In this document: one piece after another, positions 57,094-64,000 of the stretch
How positions within the stretch are numbered: the first letter of the stretch is position 1
Layout of the letters: each line of letters opens with the position of its first letter
From: an uncultured Myxococcales bacterium
Lineage (GTDB): Bacteria > Myxococcota_A > UBA9042
DNA length: 64,000 nt
Direction of reading: 5' to 3'
NCBI GenBank assembly: GCA_903842345.1
Contig: CAIMLR010000007.1
Span: 124,001-188,000, forward strand
Made by a program: the position numbers and the translations under genes
Notes under the pieces: model-generated
Told to the model about the DNA's origin: nothing
What the model saw: the letters and a program-made list of their open reading frames with translations, nothing else
Database searches by the model: none

Positions 57094-58482
57094 ATGGCGA
57101 TGGCGAACGAGGCTACCAACCAGCACCTGCCTCTTCCGGCGTTGCGCCAGCTGCGGGGTGCGCCATTTGCGGCGCGCCTGACCGGCCTTCTGGCGCTGAC
57201 GCTGGTCGGCATGCTGGCCGGCGCGCGCACGGCCCACGCGGTGGAAACGACCGACGTGCTCGATGCGTTTGACGACGACAACGGCGATCCCTTCGACATG
57301 GCGCTCCGCGTCCGCTTCCAGAACGAGAGCCGCACCGCGACGATCGGCCGCGAAAGCCGCTGCCTGGTCGGCGACGCCATCGGCAACGGCCTGTGCGGCA
57401 GTTCCGGCAACGTCTACGCCCGCGAAATGAAGTACCAGCGCTCCAAGAACACGATGTTCGTCGACGCGCGCTTCGGCCTCTACAAGGACCTCGAGTTCTC
57501 CGTCACCTTCCCGTTCGTCACGTCCGACAAGTGGCAGCACGACTTCGTCGACGGCGTCGATCGCACCAATTCGACGATCTTCTCCGCCAAGGATTCAGAA
57601 GTCCTGTTCAAGGCACCGTACAACAGCGCCGCGCGCTCCGGCTTTGGCGACATGGTCTTTGGCCTGAAGTGGTCGCCGTACAACTACTACCGCGACGCGA
57701 CGCACCCCACCTGGGTCTTTGGCGTCGACCTCAAGATCCCGAGCGGTCAGGCCATGAAGGTCGGCAACACCGGCGTCGGCGAAGGCTTCTACGACATCGG
57801 CCTCTACTCGACGATCTCGCGCCGCGCGCTGCAGATCTTTGAGCCATTCTTCAACTTGCACGGCAACTTCCGCTTTGGCGCGGAGAGCGGCCTGTTCAAG
57901 AACTACGGCGCCACGCAGGGCCGGGACGTCGATCCGGGCAACCAGATCGGCTCGCAGTTCGGGCTCACGGTCGTGCCGTGGGAAGACATCAAGGAAGACA
58001 AGCGCTTTGAGATCGAAGGCGGCTTTGGCATGGACTACATCTTCCGCGGTCGGGAATACACGGAAATCTGGGAGGCGCTCGCCTCGGCCGACAATCCGTG
58101 CCAAGCCGCCACGGGCTGCGTCAACACGCTGCACTCGCGCTCGGACCCGGGTGCGGACGGCAAGCTGACGCAGACGGACGGCATCACAACGGTCGAGCCG
58201 TACGGTCGTTTTGCCGGCTGGGCGGCGGTGCACTACCAGCCGATCAAGTACTTCCAGATCTCGGCGAAGGTCGGCTGGATGCGGGAAACCGCGCACTTCC
58301 TGACGTTCGCCGACCCGGGCGTCGATCTGGACGGAAAGAACGGCGTTGAAGTGAAGAACTCCAACAACACGAACGAGTTCAGCCCGGTCTACCTGCCCAG
58401 CGTCGACACGATTGGCCAGCGGATTCGCCTGCTTGACGCCAGCAACACGCTGTTGATGATTTCCGTGAGCGGCAAGTACTAG
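57094..58482 (+). CDS. Outer-membrane beta-barrel protein
   Basis: This 462-residue protein has an unusually long signal region with a core LTGLLALTLVGMLAG and AHAVE as cleavage site. The mature part is rich in alternating strands with aromatic ends (FGLYKDLEFSVTFPFV; TWVFGVDLKIPSG; VHYQPIKYFQISAKVGWMRE) and closes with LLMISVSGKY, a terminal strand suited to BAM insertion. Two Cys in the extracellular-type loop NPCQAATGC may pair. GAGAGGA lies before ATG 57094. Function not identified; porin-like or substrate-specific transport is possible. Confidence 0.75.
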   Translation: MAMANEATNQHLPLPALRQLRGAPFAARLTGLLALTLVGMLAGARTAHAVETTDVLDAFDDDNGDPFDMALRVRFQNESRTATIGRESRCLVGDAIGNGLCGSSGNVYAREMKYQRSKNTMFVDARFGLYKDLEFSVTFPFVTSDKWQHDFVDGVDRTNSTIFSAKDSEVLFKAPYNSAARSGFGDMVFGLKWSPYNYYRDATHPTWVFGVDLKIPSGQAMKVGNTGVGEGFYDIGLYSTISRRALQIFEPFFNLHGNFRFGAESGLFKNYGATQGRDVDPGNQIGSQFGLTVVPWEDIKEDKRFEIEGGFGMDYIFRGREYTEIWEALASADNPCQAATGCVNTLHSRSDPGADGKLTQTDGITTVEPYGRFAGWAAVHYQPIKYFQISAKVGWMRETAHFLTFADPGVDLDGKNGVEVKNSNNTNEFSPVYLPSVDTIGQRIRLLDASNTLLMISVSGKY

Positions 58483-58502
58483 TCGCCGACTCGCACTTTT
58501 CA

Positions 58503-58531
58503 TTGAACCAGCGCCGCAAAAACGTTACGCT
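58503..58531 (+). promoter_or_regulatory. Weak candidate promoter for the somatomedin-B-like lipoprotein gene
   Basis: TTGAAC (58503-58508) and TACGCT (58526-58531) have a 17-base spacer; matches are 4/6 and 3/6. It lies in the 144-bp gap after the barrel gene. Confidence 0.22.
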
Positions 58532-58626
58532 TCCGTGCGTGTGTTGTGTCTCGCGGATGGTCATTCGCGCGACCCGGCTGCGGGAACGCTGGCATTTGGG
58601 GTGCCGCGTTGTGGGGATGAATCGCA

Positions 58627-60465
58627 ATGAAACTCCTTGAACTCAGCCTGTTCGCCAGCCTCGTCGTCGGCTTTGCGCTCGTCGGCTGTGGCAGCACGGA
58701 CAGCACCGGGATCGGCGCGGTCAGCGGCCCATCCTGCAAGCTGACAAGCGACTGCGCGGCCGGCACGACCTGCGTCAACGGCGCCTGCGTCGCGGCGTGC
58801 AAGTCTGACGCGGACTGCGGCGGCCTCATGTGCGTCAAGGGCAAGTGCCAGGCGGCGCTCAGCGGCGCGGACATCGTCGGCGGCTTTGGCGACGGATTCA
58901 GCGCGGACGCGGGCAGCGAGCCCCTGGACGTCGTGATCCTCGACGACGCGAGCGTCGGCAATCTGGACAGCGGCAAGGGCGCACCAGACAGCGGCGTCGC
59001 CACCGGCTGCACCAACCCGGCCGGCTGCTGCAAAGCGGACAGTGAGTGCGCCGATCAGAACGACTGCACGAACGACCTCTGCGCCGCGGGCTTCTGCGTG
59101 CACCCGAAGCTGGCCAGCGGCACGTGCGGCTGCACCGGCACCAAGGACTGCGACGACGGGAACGCGTGCACCGCGGACAAATGCCTTTCCGGCGTCTGCA
59201 AATACAGCCTCTACACGAGCCCCAAGGGCAAGGACCCCGCGTGCTGCGCGGTCGACAGCGATTGCGTCGACCCGACCGGCGCGACGGCCGGCGCGTGCGT
59301 GCAGAACCGCTGCGAATGGCAGGCCATCACCCAGTGCAGCGGCGACACGGACTGTGAAGACGGCAAGCCCTGCACCAATGACACGTGCCAGAACGGCAAG
59401 TGCGCGCACGCCAAGGTCGCCGGCTGCTGCGAAACCGACAGCGCGTGCAATGACGGCAACAACTGCACCGTCGACACGTGCGCCGCCAACGTATGCCAGC
59501 ACGCCAAGCCGCCCGCGGGCTGCTGCCTTGCCGACACCGACTGCAACGACGGCGACGCGTGCACGATCGACGCCTGCGCCTCAGGCGACTGCACGCACAC
59601 GCCCGACCCGACCTGCTGCAAAGCCGACGGCGACTGCAACGACAACGACGCGTGCACCACGGACACCTGCTACAACGGCAAGTGCCAGCACGCCGCCGTC
59701 GGCAAGTGCTGCAAGACCGCGGCCGACTGCAACGACAACGACCCGTGCACGACGGACACCTGCGCCGGCACCTGCAACAACGCGCCGATCGCCGGCTGCA
59801 CCGCCAACAAGTGTGGCGACGGCACGTGCGCGGGCACCGAGACTTGCACGAGCTGCCCGTCGGACTGCGGTCCCTGTCCCGCTACCTGCGGCGACGGCAC
59901 CTGCGACGCGACGGAGAGCAACGCCACGTGTCCCGCCGACTGCCCGTCGTCAGGCGGCGGCAGCAGCTGCGTCGGTTTGTGCGGCAAGGGCATCGCGGCG
60001 GTGGGCACCTGCTCCTGCAAGACCAATTGCACGACCCAAGGCACCTGCTGTGGCGACTATCAAACCGCTTGCGGCGGCGGCGGTGGCGGTGCCAATTCCT
60101 GCGCCGGCAACTGCGGCCTCCAGGCCCCTGGCGGTTGCTTCTGCGACTCGCTCTGCGACTCGGACCCCACCGGCTGCTGCGGCGACTACCCGAGCATCTG
60201 CGGTGGTGGCGGCGGCAGCGGCGGTTCCTGCTCCGGCAGCTGCGGCGGCCCGTCCAGCTCCGGCACCTGCTACTGCGACAACTCCTGCGCGTCGATCGGC
60301 GACTGCTGCAGCGACTTTGCGAGCGTCTGCGGCGGCGGCGGGGCCACCTGCGACGCGAGCAACGGCTGCTTCAACAAGTGCGGCGGCGTCGACCTCAACA
60401 ACCTCTGCATCTGCGATCCGACGTCGCTTCTCGCGTGCTCCGGCGTCACCGCGTGCTGCCCGTAG
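58627..60465 (+). CDS. Cys-rich lipoprotein with CTxDxC repeats and somatomedin-B-like domains
   Basis: This 612-residue protein has the signal LFASLVVGFALVGC. After two CxxDxDC units and an Asp/Ser linker, about six units follow of the type CNDGNNCTVDTCAANVC, spaced by CC pairs (residues about 130-390). Then comes CGDGTCAGTETCTSCPSDC. Three C-terminal modules of about 35 residues match somatomedin B, with CxGxC at the start and CCxDYxxxC at the end (SCVGLCGKGIAAVGTCSC ... TCCGDYQTAC; CAGNCGLQAPGGCFC ... GCCGDYPSIC; CSGSCGGPSSSGTCYC ... DCCSDFASVC). They are joined by Gly-rich linkers. It should be a surface protein stabilised by many disulfides. Ligand unknown. Confidence 0.83.
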   Translation: MKLLELSLFASLVVGFALVGCGSTDSTGIGAVSGPSCKLTSDCAAGTTCVNGACVAACKSDADCGGLMCVKGKCQAALSGADIVGGFGDGFSADAGSEPLDVVILDDASVGNLDSGKGAPDSGVATGCTNPAGCCKADSECADQNDCTNDLCAAGFCVHPKLASGTCGCTGTKDCDDGNACTADKCLSGVCKYSLYTSPKGKDPACCAVDSDCVDPTGATAGACVQNRCEWQAITQCSGDTDCEDGKPCTNDTCQNGKCAHAKVAGCCETDSACNDGNNCTVDTCAANVCQHAKPPAGCCLADTDCNDGDACTIDACASGDCTHTPDPTCCKADGDCNDNDACTTDTCYNGKCQHAAVGKCCKTAADCNDNDPCTTDTCAGTCNNAPIAGCTANKCGDGTCAGTETCTSCPSDCGPCPATCGDGTCDATESNATCPADCPSSGGGSSCVGLCGKGIAAVGTCSCKTNCTTQGTCCGDYQTACGGGGGGANSCAGNCGLQAPGGCFCDSLCDSDPTGCCGDYPSICGGGGGSGGSCSGSCGGPSSSGTCYCDNSCASIGDCCSDFASVCGGGGATCDASNGCFNKCGGVDLNNLCICDPTSLLACSGVTACCP

Positions 60466-60545
60466 CGCCGGCGCCCCGTCGCCGGACCTTTACAACGCCG
60501 CTGGCGTGCTAACTTGTAGCCGGGTAACTGGCTGAGGAACGCAAC

Positions 60546-60890
60546 ATGAGTCTTCTGGATCAGGTCAAGGATGTCGCCGCCCGGCAGGTCGGCAAGGTGC
60601 TCGCGAGCGATGCCACGCTCAAGGTGCTGTCGAGTCCGCAGGTGAAAAACGCGATGGTCGCGGCCATCAATCTGCGTGCGGAAGCGCGCGACGTGGTGGA
60701 GTTGGGCGTCAAACAGGTGGCCAAGCAATTGGACCTGGTGACCCGCGACGACGTGGCCAAGCTCAAGCGCTCCATGCGCGACTTGCAGCATGAAGTGGAA
60801 GATTTGCGCGACCAACTCGCCGCCCAACATGAGACGGCGCCGGAAACAACGCTCGCCCCGGCCAAGCCCGCGGCGCGCAAAAGGAAGTGA
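60546..60890 (+). CDS. Small coiled-coil protein with basic tail
   Basis: This 114-residue protein starts with an amphipathic helix (MSLLDQVKDVAARQVGKVLA). The middle has ARDVVELGVKQVAKQLDLVT, followed by a coiled coil (DVAKLKRSMRDLQHEVEDLR) and a Pro/Ala/Lys tail ending in ARKRK. This is phasin-like in plan, but I cannot assign it. TGAGGAAC lies upstream of ATG 60546. It is followed by def after seven bases, so co-expression is likely. Confidence 0.65.
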   Translation: MSLLDQVKDVAARQVGKVLASDATLKVLSSPQVKNAMVAAINLRAEARDVVELGVKQVAKQLDLVTRDDVAKLKRSMRDLQHEVEDLRDQLAAQHETAPETTLAPAKPAARKRK

Positions 60891-60897
60891 GGAAACG

Positions 60898-61485
60898 ATG
60901 GCCGTGCTCGATGTGGTGACTTTTCCCCATCCCGTGCTGAAGCAGAAGTGCGCGGAGGTGACGCGTTTTGACGCGGACCTGCACCAGTTTCTCGACGACA
61001 TGGCGGAGACGATGAACGAGGCCGATGGCATCGGGCTCGCCGCCAACCAGGTCGGCGAGGCGCTGCGGATTTTCCTGATGGACGTGCCGACGAACCGGGG
61101 CTCCAACGAAAAGGAAGTCAAGACGACCGGACGCATCGAGGTCATCAACCCGAAGATCGTCGGCCAGCGCGGCGAGATGAAGTACGAGGAAGGCTGCCTG
61201 TCCTTCCCCGGCATGAGCGAATTCGTGACGCGCGCCGCGGAAATCGATCTGGAATACCAGGATCGCACCGGCACGGCGCAGAAGTTGACCGCCAAGGGCT
61301 TGGTCGCGGTGTGCATCCAGCACGAGCTGGACCACCTGAACGGCATCACGTTTGTCGACCGGCTGTCGCCGTTCAAGCGCAAGATCGCCATGCGCGAGTA
61401 CCTGCGCCAGAACCAGGACGTCATTGAGGACCAGGCGCGGCGCGAGAAGCTGAAGGCCCGCCGTACGCAGCAGAACGTCGGCTAG
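60898..61485 (+). CDS. def: Peptide deformylase
   Basis: This 195-residue metalloenzyme removes the formyl group from N-terminal methionine of new proteins. All three motifs are intact: GIGLAANQVG (44-53), EGCLSFPG, and QHELDHLNG with His142, Glu143 and His146. GAGGAAACG precedes ATG 60898. fmt, encoding the opposite step, starts six bases downstream; the def-fmt pair is a standard arrangement. The C-terminal Lys/Arg-rich helix is a little longer than in the E. coli enzyme. Confidence 0.95.
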   Translation: MAVLDVVTFPHPVLKQKCAEVTRFDADLHQFLDDMAETMNEADGIGLAANQVGEALRIFLMDVPTNRGSNEKEVKTTGRIEVINPKIVGQRGEMKYEEGCLSFPGMSEFVTRAAEIDLEYQDRTGTAQKLTAKGLVAVCIQHELDHLNGITFVDRLSPFKRKIAMREYLRQNQDVIEDQARREKLKARRTQQNVG

Positions 61486-61491
61486 ACGATC

Positions 61492-62439
61492 GTGCAGTAC
61501 CCCAAAGTCGCTTTCATCGGTTCCCCGCAATTTGCCGTTGCGTCGCTGGCGGCGCTCGTGGAGGCGGGCGTTCCGGTTGTCGCGGTCGTCTGCCAGCCGG
61601 ACAAGCCCGCGGGTCGCGGCAATGAGCTGCGTGCGCCGGCGGTGAAGGCGTTCGCGCTCGCCCACAACTTGCCGCTGCTGCAGCCGGTGAAAGTGCGCGA
61701 CGGCGCGCTTGCCGCGTGGTTGAAGGGCCAAGGGACGGAGCTTGTGATTGTCGCGGCGTACGGGCGGATTCTCGGCGCGGACGTGCTGCATTTGACGCCG
61801 CTGGGCTGCGTGAACGTCCACGCGTCGCTGTTGCCGCGCTGGCGGGGCGCGTCGCCGATCACGCGGGCAATCGCCGCGGGCGATGCGGCGAGCGGTGTGT
61901 GCCTGATGCAGATGGACGAAGGTCTGGACACCGGACCGGAGCTGGCGCGCGTGACGGTGCCCATTCTGGACACGGACACGACAGCGACGCTCGAAACCAA
62001 GCTGGCCGACGCGGGCGCGCAGCTGCTGCTGGCGAAATTGCCGGTGATCGCTGCGGGACGCCTGCACGCGACGCCGCAGCCGGAGGTGGGGCTGACGTTC
62101 GCGCCGCCGCTGCAGAAGCAGGAAGGGCGCATCGATTGGCGGCAGCCGGCGCGGCAAATCCACGCGCTGGTGCGGGCGATGCAGCCATGGCCGGGCGCCT
62201 CGACGACGCCGCCAGAAGTGCCGGGCGAAGTGTGGAAAGTCTTTGAGGACGGACTCGCGCTGGGCGATCACGCCGGCGAACCGGGGACGATCGTCGCGCT
62301 GGAGAAAGACGCGGTTTGGGTCGCGACGGGTGAAGGCAGCCTGCGCCTGACGAGCCTCCAGCGCCCCGGCAAACGGGCGATGCCAGCGGCGGAAGTGCTG
62401 CGCGGCATGCGGTGGACGGTGGGCGCGCGGATCGGCTGA
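61492..62439 (+). CDS. fmt: Methionyl-tRNA formyltransferase
   Basis: This 315-residue enzyme formylates initiator Met-tRNA using 10-formyl-THF in the cytoplasm. It has VAFIGSPQFAVASLAALVEA at the start, QPDKPAGRGNELRAPAVKAF, the formyltransferase core NVHASLLPRWRGASPITRAI with the Asn-His pair, and an OB-fold C-domain. The start is GTG 61492. It is co-transcribed with def. Confidence 0.95.
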   Translation: MQYPKVAFIGSPQFAVASLAALVEAGVPVVAVVCQPDKPAGRGNELRAPAVKAFALAHNLPLLQPVKVRDGALAAWLKGQGTELVIVAAYGRILGADVLHLTPLGCVNVHASLLPRWRGASPITRAIAAGDAASGVCLMQMDEGLDTGPELARVTVPILDTDTTATLETKLADAGAQLLLAKLPVIAAGRLHATPQPEVGLTFAPPLQKQEGRIDWRQPARQIHALVRAMQPWPGASTTPPEVPGEVWKVFEDGLALGDHAGEPGTIVALEKDAVWVATGEGSLRLTSLQRPGKRAMPAAEVLRGMRWTVGARIG

Positions 62440-62508
62440 ATGCGGTTGACGACGCGGCGACACAACTCTCCATTGGCACACGGTCGGCAGATCCTGTACA
62501 CAGCAACC

Positions 62509-63987
62509 ATGCGCTCCCGTCGGCCGCCGCACCTGCTCCCTTTGCTGTTGCTCGGTCTGGCGCTGCTCGCCGTGCCCGCGCACGCGCAGGCGGGGTTTGT
62601 GCACCTGCCGCCCGCGCACGTGGGCGACCCGCAAGCGGCGGCGCAACCGCGGCCTGAGTTGCAACTCCTGCCATTTGACGCGGCGACGGTCTGGCTCCAG
62701 ACGCGTTTCCAACAGCCGCGCACCCTGCTGCCCATCCATCCGACCGATCTGCAGACGCTGCATCAGGGCGGAACAGCGGCGCAGTCGCTGGACATCGTGC
62801 TTGTGGCCGACGGATTTGCCGCCAGCGAGCGCGATGCGTTCTTCACGGCGGCGGCGGGGACGTGCGACGCGCTCCTGCAGTGGACGCCCTACGCCGAATA
62901 CGCCAGCTTGTTCAATGTTTACGCGCTATTTTACCCGTCGCCGCAATCGGGCGCGAGCCACCCATCCCAGGGCGTCTACGTCGACAACGCGTTTGGCACG
63001 ACGTTTGACTACGGCGGCGTGGAGCGCCTCGCGGTCGCGGATGACGCCAAGGTGCTGGACGCCGTCGGCCAAGCGACGCCGGACTATGACATCGCGGTCG
63101 TCGTCGTGAATGACCTCGCTTACGGCGGTTCCGGAGGCGCGGTGCCCGTCGTTTCCATGGCGCCCGACGCGATTGCGATCCTGCGCCATGAGCTCGGCCA
63201 CAACCTCGCGCACCTTGCCGATGAGTACGACGCGGCCTACCCGGGCTATCCGGCAGGCGACGGCGAGCCCAACGTCGTCTCGCTCGCGCATCTGGAGCCG
63301 CTGAAGTGGCACGCGTGGGTCAAGCCGGAGACGCCGATTCCGACGCTGGAGGCGCAAGCGACAAGCCTGTACACGCCGGTGGGCGCCTACGAGGGCGCGC
63401 GCTACCAGTCCGTCGGCATGTTCCGCCCGGCGCCGAATTGCCTGATGCGGTCGCTGGACATGGCGTTCTGTCCGGTGTGCCAGGAGGCGCTCATTGTGGC
63501 GATCCAGAAGAGCACGTCGATGCTGCGGTCGCGGCTGCCTGGCCCGGGACCGATTGTCACGTGCACGCTGGGGCAGTGCCCAACTTTCACCGTGCAAACC
63601 GCGCCGATCGCGACCCTGAAGCTGCAATGGCTGCGGGACGGACTGGAAGTGGCGACGGGCGACAGTTGGTCGCCGGGAATGGCGGATGTGGGCGACCACA
63701 CGCTGACCTTGCGGGTGCAGGACGCGACGGACGCCGTGCTGAGCGATCCCGGGAACGCGCTTGTGGAAGAGGCGATTTGGAACCTGCACGTGGACGCGAC
63801 GGAGCCGCCGCCGGACCCGGCCGTGCGCGCGCTGGATTGCGGGAGTTGCAGCGAGGATGCGGTGGCGACGCCGGCCCCGGCACAAATCTCGACAGCCGGC
63901 GGTTGTCAGGCGGGCACGGCGGATGGCGCCATTTGGCCAGCGCTCCTGGCGTTGGCGGCTTGGGGCGTACGGAGAAGAAGCGCATGA
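62509..63987 (+). CDS. Secreted M64 (IgA peptidase-like) metallopeptidase with MYXO-CTERM-like tail
   Basis: This 492-residue protein has a signal (LLPLLLLGLALLAVPAHAQA), then LDIVLVADGFAASERDAFFT and the zinc site HELGHNLAHLADEY (His227, Glu228, His231), with the M64 pattern LADEYD and a Gly/Pro-rich segment. An Ig-like C-terminal part (about 120 residues) follows. The end is GGCQAGTADGAIWPALLALA then AWGVRRRSA, a Cys + hydrophobic + Arg tail like MYXO-CTERM. It is probably displayed on the surface. ATG 62509 was chosen for the signal; the frame is open from 62440. Natural substrates are unknown. Confidence 0.85.
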   Translation: MRSRRPPHLLPLLLLGLALLAVPAHAQAGFVHLPPAHVGDPQAAAQPRPELQLLPFDAATVWLQTRFQQPRTLLPIHPTDLQTLHQGGTAAQSLDIVLVADGFAASERDAFFTAAAGTCDALLQWTPYAEYASLFNVYALFYPSPQSGASHPSQGVYVDNAFGTTFDYGGVERLAVADDAKVLDAVGQATPDYDIAVVVVNDLAYGGSGGAVPVVSMAPDAIAILRHELGHNLAHLADEYDAAYPGYPAGDGEPNVVSLAHLEPLKWHAWVKPETPIPTLEAQATSLYTPVGAYEGARYQSVGMFRPAPNCLMRSLDMAFCPVCQEALIVAIQKSTSMLRSRLPGPGPIVTCTLGQCPTFTVQTAPIATLKLQWLRDGLEVATGDSWSPGMADVGDHTLTLRVQDATDAVLSDPGNALVEEAIWNLHVDATEPPPDPAVRALDCGSCSEDAVATPAPAQISTAGGCQAGTADGAIWPALLALAAWGVRRRSA

Positions 63988-64000
63988 TCACGGTACCGGC

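Overview
This window is GC-rich, densely coded bacterial chromosome. Several traits point to the Myxococcota/Bradymonadota ('deltaproteobacterial') area. There are many Cys-rich lipoproteins with CDGxDNDCDG and CTxDxC repeats, a lipoprotein with an Asp-rich low-complexity leader, FG-GAP lipoproteins, and thrombospondin type-3 repeats. Two secreted proteins end in a Cys + hydrophobic + Arg tail of the MYXO-CTERM kind. A Gram-negative envelope is shown by LolA, a LolC/E-like permease, Mpl and outer-membrane barrels. I saw no tRNA, rRNA, CRISPR array, transposase or phage gene.

Layout. 1-1464: end of rseP, then tsaB. 1475-11761: the most unusual block, a RiPP-like operon with a putative promoter, a PqqD-like recognition element, a 2385-residue FG-GAP lipoprotein, a short precursor-like peptide at 9171-9347, an HPr-kinase-like protein, a radical SAM/SPASM enzyme and a soluble His-type S26 peptidase. 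11758-18995: TPR lipoprotein, LysM protein, FHA/coiled-coil protein, a Ycf46-type AAA+ ATPase, DUF1257 (Ycf35-like), DUF2997 and an unknown protein. 19257-23579: peroxiredoxin and the polyphosphate pair ppk1-ppx. 23588-30664: ASPIC/FG-GAP lipoprotein (-), apaH, acyl-CoA carboxylase beta subunit, a small lipoprotein, an SPFH lipoprotein, and a membrane diguanylate cyclase (-). 30857-36523: TSP3-repeat envelope protein with a Lys/Ala-rich tail, lolA, and ftsK with a clear terminator.

36524-38353 is the least gene-dense part. It holds a 107-bp tandem duplication of short palindromic repeats, an orphan small gene and a DUF4160-DUF2442 pair. 38356-41615: SRPBCC protein, Cys-rich lipoprotein and RNase G. 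42017-52408 (all minus): purA, a double-AAA ATPase with a 90-residue partner, a PEGA lipoprotein, a MopE-like lipoprotein and mpl. 52648-63987: a MYXO-CTERM-like protein, an Asp-rich lipoprotein, a LolC/E-like permease, a barrel protein, a lipoprotein with somatomedin-B-like domains, a coiled-coil protein, def-fmt, and an M64 metallopeptidase with a MYXO-CTERM-like tail.

How the genes fit together. The window is dominated by envelope biogenesis: RseP, LolA, LolC/E, Mpl, YbgF-like and LysM proteins, plus at least nine lipoproteins. Housekeeping enzymes (tsaB, ppk/ppx, purA, def/fmt, rng, ftsK) are interspersed. The RiPP-like block is the best candidate for an undescribed system, because it combines radical SAM chemistry, a kinase-like protein and a leader-peptidase-like protein with a giant surface lipoprotein in one apparently co-translated operon. 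Start codons were chosen by eye from Shine-Dalgarno spacing and family N-termini. Functional names rest on motif recognition, with no database search.
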